DNA from: Muscardinus avellanarius
Lineage: Eukaryota > Chordata > Mammalia > Rodentia > Gliridae
Length of the DNA: 64,000 nt
Assembly: GCA_963383645.1 (NCBI GenBank)
Contig: OY726571.1
Location: 76,965,860 to 77,029,859, forward strand
Reading direction: 5' to 3'
In this document: piece by piece, positions 10,955 to 22,665 of the stretch
Layout: every line of letters starts with the position of its first letter
Numbering within the stretch: the stretch's first letter is position 1
Program-made: the position numbers and the translations under genes
The notes under the pieces: model-generated
Seen by the model: only the letters and a program-made list of their open reading frames with translations
Database searches by the model: none
What the model was told of the DNA's origin: nothing

Positions 10955-12765
10955 GTGTGACTTTAAGCTTTAAGACTCTTTCTGAAAAACAAGTGTGCTT
11001 CTTCAATAGGGACTGAGATGGACCTTAGGGTCCTGCAATCCAGTTGTCAAACTCAACTACCCTGCTAACTGGGAGACCTTGTAAGGCAAGTATTTTGTGT
11101 GTGTTAAAGTTTATGGGAGGCTATTGCTTAGGTCTGAATACCAGGCACCAGTTGACCTAATCAAACCAGATAGAGTCGCTCAAGCTAAGGAGCAGGCAGC
11201 TTTCCAAACAGACCAGTTTTTTCCCCCTAAAAACACGACATGCTAGCGTACCTGATTTAGTATCATAGGGAAGTCCCTGTGCTTTTCCTTTTGCAGTCAA
11301 TAAATAAATAACTTGAAATAACCTGATGCTACCCAATCAGCTTATTTCTATTGGTGTTTCTTTATTTTCACATTCTAACGCACCCCCCCTTGTCTCCCAC
11401 TGCCCACTGCAAACATTCTTCCTATTTTGTACTAAAGAAGTTTCTTCAGTTAATGAATCATAAACAAAACCCAGCAGATCCGTAGCTAGTTATAATTACC
11501 TTGCCTTCTCATGCCTGTCACTTACGGTCTACGAGCCTTGGTTTCCACATCTGCAAATAATGGAAAATAGTGCCACATTCAAGGACTTTCTTAAATAACA
11601 AGAATGAAAGTAGCTATCAACAGTTCTAGTTTTCTACCTCTTAGCATATATTAGGGAACCTTGGCTAAGTTCTGGGACTTGGACAACACTCATGTGAGCC
11701 GGGACTTTTCTAAGAAGCTCTCTTTCCTCGTGGGCTCCATGAAGTCATTCACTGAGCCTGGAAACAATCTCCATGAGCAATCATGAAGCACAAAGTGCTC
11801 TCTTGGGCAGCTATTGCATTGGCTGGGGCTGGCATGTTCAAGGTCAACCTGCAATTTCAGGACACGGCAAGCTTAACTTCACCTGGATGCAAGGCTGGAG
11901 AGCAGAGATGTTCCTGTTGTGGGTACCACTGTAAAAACGAGGACGCGCTCACCTGGCAGGAAAGCAGGGATATTGCAGCCAGTTTCCTTCTACTTTGTGC
12001 ATTCTGGGATTTCTACAGCACACGGCTCTGGATCACATTTTTCTGGGCTCATGATGAGCTTATCTAGAGCAGAGAACGGGGCTTTGACTGCTTTTGCTTG
12101 CGGTGCCTAGCAGAGTGCAAGGCCCACAGCAGGCATGGCATACTTGATAAAGAAGCGAATGCATTAATTAGTAGATGGATAGACCCAGGGGATTCAGATG
12201 ATGTCGCCTACTAGCTGCATGAGTGATTATGTCACATAACATGTTTTCCAGAACTCCCTAAAAACACAAGCCTTTAGTTCAAAAATGAATTCTGAAAAGC
12301 AGAAACAATGTTTCCCCCGTGCAAAAGTGGCTCCATCAAAACTGTCAGGTGTAACGACCTATTAAACTAGTCCAACTCAAACCCTCCTTCAATCAACAAA
12401 CACCTAATCTTCATTACTCAACAGGCACTATACCAAGTGCCGGAGACAAAAGGAGAGGAAAAAAAAAGATGCAAATCCTGGATGGGTCACACATTGACTG
12501 ATTGCTTCTTAAGCTCTGTATTATCTGGGAGGACCATCCACTCACTACCCAGAAACTGCAGAGTGATTGGGGATCAAAGAACCTCAACAGTTCTGGGGGA
12601 CCACCTGATAACTCCTGTTCTTGTCTCAGTTTCCGCTACCTGACTTTACTCTCTTAACTAGTCAAAAATCTCAGGTGGCGTTTCTTACTACTTTTTGCAA
12701 CTACTGAATAATATTCTTGTTCCTCATGGCTACCCAATAAGATATGCGTGTGTGTGCATGCGCGA

Positions 12766-12768
<3 letters not shown>
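10955..12768. other. No gene seen; ancient MIR/L2-like scraps
   Basis: No exon recognised. MIR-like sequence lies near 11500-11610 (cttggtttccacatctgcaa) and L2-like 3' sequence near 12095-12180. Confidence 0.45.

Positions 12769-12808
<40 letters not shown>
12769..12808. repeat. (CA)n microsatellite
   Basis: About 20 CA units, preceded by a short gtgtgtgcatgcgcg stretch. Confidence 0.95.
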
Positions 12809-12812
<4 letters not shown>

Positions 12813-12850
12813 TCAAATTTCAGATTTGGTTTTTAAGAAAGACAGAAATG

Positions 12851-13070
12851 CCAGGCATGGTGGCGCACGCTTGTAATCCCCATGCTTGGGAGGCGGAGAC
12901 AGGAGGATCACGCAGGTTCGAAGCCAGCCTCAGCTACTGAGTGAGGCTCTCAGCAACTTAGTGAGACCCTGTTTCCAAATAAAATATAAAATAGGTCTGG
13001 GAGTATAGCCCGGAGGTAGAAAGCCTCTGGCTTCCACCCCTAGTACCACCAAAAAAAAAAAAAAAAAAAG
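12851..13070 (+). mobile_element. B1-dID-like SINE (subfamily II)
   Basis: Complete copy with an A-tail, flanked by aagaaagacagaaatg (12835-12850) and a near-identical repeat at 13074-13089. Confidence 0.94.
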
Positions 13071-13089
13071 GAAAGAAAGACAGAAAATG

Positions 13090-13680
13090 TGTTTCTTTTC
13101 CATCATAAGCTTACTAATCAATATATTTTCATTAAATGCACATTATATTTAGGACAACTTAGAAAACTGAAGCAATAAAAATAGTCTCAACCTTCTGTTT
13201 AGATTTTGGTCCTACACTGAAACTTTTTTTCTGAAGATAGTTGGTTTCTCCAGGAGAAACAAGGTGCTAGACACTTTTTAATATCTTGTCCTTTTAGGGC
13301 TGAAGAAGCTTCACTTTAAGAGTGAGCGACCCTAGTGGTCACCTCTCCTCTCATTACCAATATTCTCTCAGAAGCGAAAACACTTTCATAGAGTAAAACC
13401 TGGTCAGAGATCATGTTGCTAGTTCAGACTTCATTGTAATATGAATTGGTCCACACACTGTGCCTGTGGTGATAGCTACCATGTTCTTCAATGAGCAAGA
13501 TGTTCATTTTTCTTGGTCTTGTAGAGCAAAGTATTCTTGTTGGAATGACTCTGGTAAATTCTCCGCCCCCAACCCCTACCGCTACTACTTCTGGAACTGC
13601 AAGTAGGGTTGCCCAAGATTCCTGGTTAAATTGGACTGGGTCTCCTGCATGGCCCACACATTCTGCTTCTTAGCTTACAT
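13090..13680. other. No gene seen
   Basis: AT-rich sequence without recognised exon or repeat, leading into the CT-rich minisatellite. Confidence 0.5.
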
Positions 13681-13689
13681 TAGCCCTTG

Positions 13690-14661
13690 GACACACTGGA
13701 CGCCTGTGCAGTGGCCACTCCTGCAGCTGGCTTCCCCTCCAGCTTCCTCCTTTGGCTCTCCACTTCCCAGCGGCTTCCGCCAGGCCCACCCCAACTTCCA
13801 CTTCCGCTGGCTTCCCTCCCGCTTCCGCTTTGGCTTCTGCTGCCCCCCCCCCCACATACCCGCTTCCATTGCTGCTGGTTTCTGCAGCGTTTCCACTTTC
13901 CAGTGGATTGAATTCCTTCCAGCTCCTGCCTCTCCGATGATCTGTTTCCCCCAACACACACCAGCCTCTGATTCTGTGGACTTCCGCTACCAGCTTCCAC
14001 TTCTGTGGGTTGCCACTACCCAGCAGCTCCACTTCCCTCTGCCTTCCACTTTCACTGCCCCCACTGGCTTCCGCTTCTGTGGGTTTCCACCTCCCACCGG
14101 CTCCACTTCTCTCCAGTTTCTACTTACCCCAACTCCGCTGGCACCCACCAACTTGTTTCTGTGGGTTTCCACTTCCCAGATGCTCTGCTTCCTTCCTGCT
14201 TCCACTTCCGCTGGACCTCCCATTAGCTTCTACTTCTATGGGTTCACACTTCCCAGTGGCTTTGCTTCCCTCAGCTTCTGCTGCCCCTACCAGCTTCCGC
14301 TTCCGCTGCGCCTACAAACTTCCGCTTCCCCACTTCCCAGTGGCTCCACTTCCTCCAGCTTCCACTGCCCCCCATCAGGATCCGCCGCCAAGGGTTTCCA
14401 TTTCCCAGTGGTTCTGCTTCCCTCTCGTTTCTGCTTCCATGGGTCCCTACTCTCCACCAGCTCTTTCCCTTCCAGCTTCCACTGACCCGCAATCTCTACT
14501 TCCACTGGCCCCAACCAGCTTCCACTTCTGTGGATTCCCACTTCCCAGCTGCTGTATTTCCCTCCAGCTTCTGTCTCCGCTGTCCCTAACTTCCACTTCC
14601 ATGGCCCCCACCAGCTTCTGATTCTGTGGGTTTCCACTTCCCAGTAGTTTCACCTCCCTCC

Positions 14662-14703
<42 letters not shown>

Positions 14704-14765
14704 ACTTCTGCTGGCTTCTGTGGGTTTCTACTTCCCAGCATTTTGGCTTCCTTTAGCTCTCACTC
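13690..14765. repeat. CT-rich minisatellite, irregular units of about 75-95 bp
   Basis: Repeats built on gtgggtttccacttcccag and ccagcttccacttc recur at about 14005, 14079, 14161, 14238, 14391, 14436, 14525, 14625 and 14718. The strand bias (C/T-rich on plus) is strong. An (AC)n stretch at 14662-14702 interrupts it. Long open frames on both strands are by-products of the bias. Confidence 0.85.
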
Positions 14766-14904
14766 CCACTGACCTCCTCACCCGCCCCTCTGCCCTTGTC
14801 CTACTTCTACCAGTTGAAATATTTCGGGGGTGGGGAGGAAGAACCAAGGAAATAGCATCTGTACTAAACATGTATAAACTTTCCTATTCTCTAAAACAAT
14901 AGAA

Positions 14905-15110
14905 CTACCTACATAGTGTTTACATTGTATTAGGTAGTATTTTAAGTAATCTAGAGATAATTTAAAGTATATGTATAGGGGAGGGTGTGCATAGGCTATA
15001 TGTAAATATTATAACATTTTATATACAGGACCTGAACATTCCTGGACTTTGATATCTGAAGGGGTCCTGGGACTAATGCCCCATAGCTATAGGAGGAAAG
15101 GGATGCCTGT
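14905..15110 (+). mobile_element. Non-autonomous DNA transposon remnant (Tigger/MER-like)
   Basis: Contains tttacattgtattaggtagt, taatctagagataatttaaa and ttttatatacaggacctgaa in an order that I recognise from a Tigger-type MITE. The same family lies inverted at 27155-27475. Confidence 0.6.
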
Positions 15111-15239
15111 ACTCTCCCCAAGCACCAGGACTGGATAATGGCTTTAAAAAGATCAACATATCACTTCCACATTTCATGATCCTACAGGAAGCATTGGCAG
15201 GCCAACACCTCACGGAAAGAACCGTGGCTATCAACTTTT

Positions 15240-15413
15240 GGGGGATTGCCTGGAATCAAATTTCAGCTATACCACTGTGACCACAGGGCAGTTAGTAAAT
15301 GCCTGATTCTCAGTCCCCTCTTCTGGAGAGAAAATAACTCTTACTGCAAATTTGTGAATGAAGATTGGAAATCATGTAAAAAAAAATCCCCACCCAAGTG
15401 CCTGACATACTAT
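15240..15413 (+). mobile_element. MIR-like remnant
   Basis: A diverged MIR-like core (actgtgaccacagggcagtt; cccctcttctggagagaaaa) lies directly upstream of the L1 nest. Confidence 0.5.
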
Positions 15414-15428
15414 AAAAATTTAGAATAT
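15414..15428. repeat. Target-site duplication of the outer L1, left copy
   Basis: aaaaatttagaatat, repeated exactly at 24345-24359. Confidence 0.85.
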
Positions 15429-15450
15429 AAATCAAGACTAGAGACTTCCG

Positions 15451-15463
15451 GCAAGATGGCGAC
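15451..15463 (+). promoter_or_regulatory. YY1-type site at the L1 5' end
   Basis: gcaagatggcgac, about 20 bp inside the element, is the usual position of the YY1 site that fixes L1 transcription start. Inferred from family knowledge. Confidence 0.6.
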
Positions 15464-15591
15464 CGAGAAAAGTGGGGCTTAAAAGCCCCGCTAACAACTA
15501 ATCTCCATTAGCACAAAATCAGTGCCTTTCATAGCCAGAAAAACCATCACCAGAGAAACAAAAAAAAAATCACCAGGCTCCAGAGAGGAAG

Positions 15592-16010
15592 GGGACTCAG
15601 AACAAAGCTCAGAGCCACAGAGAAGATACACGGGCCTCACGCCTGAGGACGCAGCAGCAGTGCCTTACTGCCGGCGGCAGCAGCAAGTTCACCGGACGGC
15701 TACAGCGAGCCGAGGTGAGCCGCTGCGGAACAGCCGGGCGGGATTTTTTGGTGCAGGGATCATCTAAAGCTCCCAGTGGCTGAGCTTAACACACGCTGCA
15801 GGGACTCAGAGCGGAGCTCAAAAACAGAGAACAAATACTCCAGTCTCACGGCCGAGGGTGTGGCAGCGGCGCCATATTGCCACCTGCGGCAGTAGCAGCA
15901 AATTCACCGAGTCCACTACAGCTCGATCTGCGTATTCAACAACAGTGAGTCAAATTGTGGGCCCCAGAGGAGAAATCCCAGTACTGCACTCCCTGGGACT
16001 TGACCCAGTG
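15592..16010 (+). repeat. Two diverged tandem copies of about 209 bp in the L1 5' UTR
   Basis: A block starting gggactcag at 15592 recurs at 15801. Matching landmarks are gctcagag/gctcaaaa, the cctcacg/tctcacg stretch, the gcagcagcaa/gtagcagcaa stretch and ttcaccg. Confidence 0.75.
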
Positions 16011-16815
16011 GGGGAGTGGCGGTGGCAGAGATATCACACCATAGGAGAACGCCCAATCTGGCACCCCCCATAGTCTAAAGCAGCCTCTATCGACTCCCTG
16101 GGTCTAAAACTCTGTGATACAACCCAGTAAAGAAGTAGCGGGGTCTGAGATACCACAGACTCGAGATCCAGAGCACCTTAAGTGAAGTCATAGTGACCCA
16201 AGGGAAGAACCCAGAGAAGGCACAAACTTCCAAAATCATGGGAAAGAGGAATAACAATGGAGCAATGAATGCCCACAACCCCACAACATCAGAACCTGCT
16301 AAAACAGAAATTCAGAGATTTCTAGAAGATCAAATCAGGAAAATAACTGTAGAAATAATAGAGGTGTTTCGAAAAGAATTCAGAGAGAGCCAAAAAGAGA
16401 TAAAGGATGCAATTAATGAAGTAAAGGCCTCAATTCAAAGTACAAACAACTGACTAGACCACATGGAGAATAGAATCTCGCTCTTAGAAGATGAGCAATC
16501 CAAAAATGAACGCATAGTTTCTAATTTAGAAAAAAATATCCAACAGCAGGAATCTGACATTGAAGAAATATGGGCCCATTTTAAGAGAGCTAACCTAAGA
16601 ATAATTGGAATAGAGGAGGGAAAAGAAAGTGAAACCAAAGGGATCAACAATCTCTTCAAGGAAGTAATAGCAGAAAATTTTCCAGACATAGAGCAAGAGG
16701 TCGATACACAGGTCCAGGAAACTTATAGAACTCCCTTTAGACAGGATGGGAGAAGAGGATCCCCACGCCACATAATTGTCAAAATGACCAATGTGGAAGC
16801 CAAGCAGAGAATCTT

Positions 16816-17020
16816 TTTTTTTTTTTTTTTTTTTTTGGTGGTACTGGGGTTCCTGGAAGCCCTTCTATCTCCGGGCTACACTCCCAGACCTATTTTTACA
16901 TTTTTATTTGGAAACAGGGTCTCCTAAGCCAGCGCGTGTGGCTAGCTTCGAACCTGCGCAATCCTCCTGTCTCTGCCTCCCAAGCGCGGGGATTACAAGC
17001 ATGCGCCACCACGCCCGGCT
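16816..17020 (-). mobile_element. B1-dID-like SINE (subfamily III) inside L1 ORF1
   Basis: Antisense copy with a long poly-T, flanked by exact 15-bp repeats caagcagagaatctt at 16801-16815 and 17021-17035. The ORF1 frame resumes precisely after the second repeat. Confidence 0.97.
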
Positions 17021-17244
17021 CAAGCAGAGAATCTTAAAGGCAACAAAAACAAAGGGCCAGGTGACATTCAGAGGCAAACCAATTAGAATCACTCCAGACT
17101 TCCCAAACCAAGTCATGAGAGCCAGAAGGGCTTGGAGTAACATATTCCAAACTCTGAAAAAAAACAACTTCCAGCCCAAAATTTCCTACCCAGCAAAACT
17201 TTCTATCAAATTAGATGGAGAAATAAGAAGCTTCCATGACAAAC

Positions 17245-17256
17245 AGAAACTGAAGG
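17245..17256. repeat. Target-site duplication of composite copy 1, left
   Basis: agaaactgaagg, repeated at 23103-23114. L1 ORF1 reads continuously when one copy is kept (K-L-K then E-F-M). Confidence 0.93.
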
Positions 17257-18172
17257 GCCCCGGCCGAACTGTGCATAGCAAGCCAGACCCCTGGAGAAAC
17301 CAGGCCCAGTAAGACGCTGGGTTCTGGGCGGGGGTCGCGGGCTGGGCACGCCAGATGGGGCCCGGGTCGCGGGACTCTGGGCCCCAGGCAGAACTGTGAG
17401 TAGCACGCCAGACCCCTGGAGAAACCAGGCCCAGTAAGACGCTGGGTTCTGGGCGTGGGTCGCGGGCGGGGCATGCCAGATGGGGCCCGGGTCGCGGGAC
17501 TCTGGGCCCCGGCCGAACTGCGCGTAGCACGCCAGACCCCTGGAGAAACCGGACCCAGTAAGACGCTGGGTTCTGGGCGGGGGTCGCGGGCTGGGCACGC
17601 CAGATGGGGCCCGGGTCGGCCCCGGCCGAACTGCGCATAGCACACCAGACCCCTGGAGAAACCAGGCCCAGTAAGACGCTGGGTTCTGGGCGGGGGTCGC
17701 GGGCTGGGCACGCCAGATGGGGCCCGGGTCGCGGGACTCTGGGCCCCAGGCAGAACTGCGAGTAGCACGCCAGACCCCTGGAGAAACCAGGCCCAGTAAG
17801 ACGCTGGGTTCTGGGCGGGGGTCGCGGGCGGGGCACGCCAGATGGGGCCCAGGTCGCGGGACTCTGGGCCCCGGCCGAACTGTGCATAGCAAGCCAGACC
17901 CCTGGAGAAACCAGGCCCAGTAAGACGCTGGGTTCTGGGTGGGGGTCGCGGGCTGGGCACGCCAGATGGGGCCCGGGTCGCGGGACTCTGGGCCCCAGGC
18001 AGAACTGCGAGTAGCACGCCAGACCCCTGGAGAAACCAGGCCCAGTAAGATGCTGGGTTCTGGGCGGGGGGTCGAGCACAGGGCACGCCAGCTGGGGCCC
18101 GGATCGCGGGACTCTGGGTCCCGGCCGAACTGCGAGTAGCACGTCAGACCCCTGGAGAAACCGGGCCCAGAA
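17257..18172 (+). repeat. 5' GC-rich tandem array, 7.5 units of about 124 bp
   Basis: Unit starts (gggcccc or gggtccc) lie near 17255, 17379, 17504, 17617, 17741, 17866, 17990 and 18116; the unit before 17617 has an 11-bp deletion. Two unit types, ccggccgaactg (A) and ccaggcagaactg (B), run A-B-A-A-B-A-B-A. The array is CpG-rich and might serve as promoter, as tandem monomers do in mouse L1; that role is inferred. Confidence 0.9.
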
Positions 18173-18665
18173 CAGAAAAAGATAAAGAAAAACATCGGAG
18201 AGGTGGTAAGAAAGCCGTCATGGATGCCAGGACACTGGAGATGCAGAAAAAACTTATCTAAATGCACTGGAACTTATGGAAAAATTCGCCATGAAAGAGG
18301 ACTGCTATTTCTCTATATTGTTAAGAATCTCAGACATCACATATAAGGAGAGAGTTTAGCGGAGACCAAGGAGAAATGCGGTGTTGAAAGAGTTCTTCGC
18401 TATGGTGGTGGAGACTTGTATTCAGGAGAAGCAGAAACCGGATCTTACCAACTTTATTTTTTTTTGGAGAAATTACAGCAAATGTCGAATGCTACCATCA
18501 CGCATGCTTCGGAACACTGGACAACATTCAGAGTGGAAAAAGAGCCTGAGAAGGATTTGAAACGGTGGAGGCAGTGGCAATGCCAGTGGCCAATATTCGG
18601 GGGAGGCAGAGATCTGATACATTACAACTGGAACCTTTGAAATAATAACCACAGAGACAGTGATC
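18173..18665 (+). other. Unique central module of the composite element
   Basis: It starts with an A-rich linker and contains ggatgccaggacactggaga and aggagagagtttagcggaga, both also present in copy 2 (51058-51537). Its origin is not recognised. A 39-codon stretch ending in TGA at 18638-18640 is open in the same frame in copy 2. Confidence 0.8.
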
Positions 18666-21600
18666 GGAACCTGCTGAGGGGTTAGGCGGGCGCCGGGGCC
18701 AGTGGCCGACATCAGAGCTTGCTGTGAGGCAAGGCCACTACTGAGGCCTCCGTGGCCGGGATTGGAACCTGCAGAGGGGTTAGACCGATGCTGGGGCCAG
18801 CGAGGCCGGCATTGGAGCCTGCCATGATGCAAGGCTTGTGCTAGGGCCTCCGAGGTCGGGTCCGGAACTTGCTGAGGGGTTAGGCCGGTGCTGGGGTCAG
18901 CGAGGCCGGCATCGGAGCCTGCCGTGAGGCAAGGCCAGTGTTGGGGCCCCCGAGGACGGGACCGGAGCCTGCTGAGGGGTTAGGCCGGTGCTGGGGCCAG
19001 CGAGGCTGGCATCAGAGCCTGCCATGAGGCAAGGCCAGTACTTGGGCCTCCGAGGCCAGGATAAGAGCCTGCCGAGGGGTTAGGCCGGTGCTGGGGCCAC
19101 CAAGGCCGGCATCGGAGCCTGCCTTGAGGCAAGGCCGGTACTGGGGCCTCCGAGGCCAGGATAAGAGCCTGCCGAGGGGTTAGGCTGGTGCTGGGGCTAG
19201 CGAGGCCGGCATCGGAGCCTGCCATGAGGCAAGGCCGGTACTGGGACCTCCGAGGCCGGGATAAGAGCCTGCCAAGGGGTTAGGCCAGTGCTGGGGCCAG
19301 CGAGGCCGGCATCGGAGCCTGCCGAGGGGTTAGGCCGGTGCTGGGGCCAGCGAGGCCGGCATCGGAGTCTGCCGTGAGGCAAGGCCGGTACTGGGGCCTC
19401 CGAGGCCAGGATAAGAGCCTGCTGAGGGGTTAGGCCGGTGCTGGGGCCAGCGAGGCCAGCATCGGAGCCTGCCTTGATGCAAAGCCAGTGCTGGGGCCTC
19501 CAAATCCGGGATCGGAGCCTGCTGAGGGGTTAGGCCGGTGCTGGGGCCAGCGAGGCCGGCATCGGAGCCTGCCTTGAGGCAAGGCCGTACTGGGGCCTCT
19601 GAGGCCGGGATCGGAGCCTGCCGAGGGGTTAGGCCGCTGCTGGGGCCAGTGAGGCCGGCATCGGAGCCTGCCGTGAGGCAAGGCCGGTACTGGGGCCTCC
19701 GAGGCCAGGATAAGAGCCTGCCGAGGGGTTAGGCCGGTGCTGGGGCCAGCGAGGCCGGCATCGGAGCCTGCCTTGAGGCAAGGCCGGTACTGGGGCCTCG
19801 AGGCCAGGATAAGAGCCTGCCGAGGGGTTAGGCCGGTGCTGGGGCCAGCGAGGCCGGCATCGGAGCCTACCGTGAGGCAAGGCCGGTACTGGGGCCTCCA
19901 AGGCCAGGATAAGAGCTTGCCGAGGGGTTAGGCCGGTGCTGGGGCCAACGAGGCCGGCAGCGGAGCCTGCCGTGAGGCATGACCAGTGCTGGGGCCTTCG
20001 AGGCCAGGATCGGAGCCTGCCGTGAGGCAAGGCCGGTACTGGGGCCAACGAGGCCAGGATAAGAGCCTGCCGAGGGGTTAGGCCGGTGCTGGGGCCAGCG
20101 AGGCCGGCATCGGAGCCTGCCTTGAGGCATGACCAGTGCTGGGGCCTCCGAGGCCGGGATCGGAGCCTGCCGAGGGGTTAGGCCGGTGCTGGGGCCAGCG
20201 AGGCCGGCATCGGAGCCTGCCTTGAGGCAGGGCCGGTACTGGGGCCTCCGAGGCCAGGATAAGAGCCTGCCGAGGGGTTAGGCCGGTGCTGGGGCCAGAG
20301 AGGCCGGCATCGGAGCCTGCCTTGAGGCATGACCAGTGCTGGGGCCTCCGAGGCCGGGATCGGAGCCTGCCGAGGGGTTAGGCCGGTGCTGGGGCCAGCG
20401 AGGCCGGCATCGGAGCCTGCCTTGAGGCAAGGCCGGTACTGGGGCCTCAGAGGCCGGGATCGGAGCCTGCCGAGGGGTTAGGCCGCTGCTGGGGCCAGTG
20501 AGGCCGGCATCGGAGCCTGCCTTGAGGCAAGGCCGGTACTGGGGCCTCGAGGCCAGGATAAGAGCCTGCCGAGGGGTTAGGCCGGTGCTGGGGCCAGCGA
20601 GGCCGGCATCGGAGCCTGCCGTGAGGCAAGGCCGGTACTGGGGCCTCCAAGGCCAGGATAAGAGCTTGCCGAGGGGTTAGGCCGGTGCTGGGGCCAACGA
20701 GGCTGGCAGCGGAGCCTGCCGTGAGGCATGACCAGTGCTGGGGCCTCCGAGGCCGGGATCGGAGCATGCCGAGGGGTTAGGCCGGTGCTGGGGCCAGCGA
20801 GGCCGGCATCGGAGCCTGCCGTGAGGCAAGGCTGGTACTGGGGCCTCCGAGGCCAGGATAAAAGCCTGCTGAGTGGTTAGGCCGCTGCTGGGGCCAGTGA
20901 GGCCGGCATCGGAGCCTGCTGTGAGGCAAGGCCGGTACTGGGGCCTCCGAGGCCAGGATAAGAGCCTGCCGAGGGGTTAGGCCGGTGCTGGGGCCAGAGA
21001 GGCCGGCATCGGAGCCTGCCTTGAGGCATGACCAGTGCTGGGGCCTCCGAGGCCGGGATCGGAGCCTGCCGAGGGGTTAGGCCGGTGCTGGGGCCAGCGA
21101 GGCCGGCATCGGAGCCTGCCTTGAGGCAAGGCCGGTACTGGCGCCTCGAGGCCAGGATAAGAGCCTGCCGAGGGGTTAGGCCGGTGCTGGGGCCAGCGAG
21201 GCCGGCATCGGAGCCTGCCGTGAGGCAAGGCCGGTACTGGGGCCTCCAAGGCCAGGATAAGAGTTTGCCGAGGGGTTAGGCCGGTGCTGGGGCCAGCGAG
21301 GCCGGCATCGGAGCCTGCCTTGAGGCAAGGCCGGTACTGGGGCCTCGAGGCCAGGATAAGAGCCTGCCGAGGGGTTAGGCCGGTGCTGGGGCCAGCGAGG
21401 CCGGCATCGGAGCCTGCCGTGAGGCAAGGCCAGTACTGGGGCCTCCAAGGCCAGGATAAGAGCTTGCCGAGGGGTTAGGCCAGTGCTGGGGCCAACGAGG
21501 CCGGCAGCGGAGTCTGCCGTGAGGCATGACCAGTGCTGGGGCCTCCGAGGCCGGGATCGGAGCCTGCCGAGGGGTTAGGCCGGTGCTGGGGCCAGCGAGG

Positions 21601-22665
21601 CCGGCATCGGAGCCTGCCGTGAGGCAAGGCCGGTACTGGGGCCTCCGAGGCCAGGATAAGAGCCTGCTGAGGGGTTAGGCCGGTGCTGGGGCCAGCGAGG
21701 CCGGCATCGGAGCCTGCCTTGAGGCATGACCAGTGCTGGGGCCTCTGAGGCCGGGATCGGAGCCTGCCGAGGGGTTAGGCTGGTGCTGGGGCCAGCGAGG
21801 CCGGCATCGGAGCCTGCCTTGAGGCAAGGCCGGTACTGGGGCCTCAGAGGCCGGGATCGGAGCCTGCCGAGGGGTTAGGCCGCTGCTGGGGCCAGTGAGG
21901 CCGGCATCGGAGCCTGCCGTGAGGCAAGGCCGGTACTGGGGCCTCCGAGGCCAGGATAAGAGCCTGCCGAGGGGTTAGGCCGGTGCTGGGGCCAGCGAGG
22001 CCGGCATCGGAGCCTGCCTTGAGGCAAGGCCGGTACTGGGGCCTCGAGGCCAGGATAAGAGCCTGCCGAGGGGTTAGGCCGCTGCTGGGGCCAGCGAGGC
22101 CGGCATCGTAGCCTGCCGTGAGGCAAGGCCGGTACTGGAGCCTCCGAGGCCAGGATAAGAGCCTGCTGAGGGGTTAGGCCGGTGCTGGGGCCAGCGAGGC
22201 CGGCATCAGAGCCTGCCGTGAGGCCTGGCCGGTACTGGGGCCTCCGAGGCCAGGATATGAGCCTGCCTAGGGGTTAGGCCGGTGCTGGGGCCAGCGAGGC
22301 CGGCATCGGAGCCTGCCTTGAGGCATGACCAGTGCTGGGGTCTCCGAGGCCGGGATCGGAGCCTGCCGAGGGATTAGGCCGGTGCTGGGGCCAGCTAGGC
22401 CGGCATCGGAGCCTGCCTTGAGGCAAGGCCGGTACTGGGGCCTCTGAGGCCAGGATAAGAGCCTGCCAAGGGGTTAAGCCGGTGCTGGGGCCAGTGAGGC
22501 CGTCATCGGAGCCTGCTGTGAGACATTACCAGTGTTGGGGCCTCCAAGGTCGGGACCAAAGCCAGCTTAGGGGTTTGACCGGTTCAGGGGCCAGCGAGAC
22601 CAGAACTGGGTCCTCACATGAGGCAAGGCCGCTGCTTGAGCCAGCGAGGTCTGGATCAGTCCACT
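18666..22665 (+). repeat. VNTR, about 40 units of about 100 bp
   Basis: Each unit is two related halves of about 50 bp. One is built on ggagcctgccgaggggttag and the other on ggagcctgccgtgaggcaag; both continue with a ctggggcc..cgaggcc core. Variant halves (for example a ggcatgaccagtgc type) recur in blocks, giving higher-order repeats. The last two units are degenerate. It is GC-rich, with open frames on both strands that I do not consider coding. Confidence 0.93.

Noticed and set aside
13631..14621. 284- and 203-codon plus-strand frames in the CT-rich minisatellite
   Set aside because: Low-complexity translations present on both strands at once; no domain or gene structure.
17186..18267. 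Three long overlapping minus-strand open frames (291-353 codons) across the GC-rich array
   Set aside because: The repeat has few stops in any frame and unit lengths are not multiples of three, so the frames just rotate through the same repeat; no start context, family or codon pattern.
18980..22126. Many Pro/Arg/Gly-rich open frames on both strands in the VNTR
   Set aside because: They repeat the same unit translation and are compositional by-products of a stop-poor GC-rich repeat.
17257..22665. CRISPR-like array
   Set aside because: Repeats are contiguous with no unique spacers, in a mammalian genome; these are minisatellite arrays.
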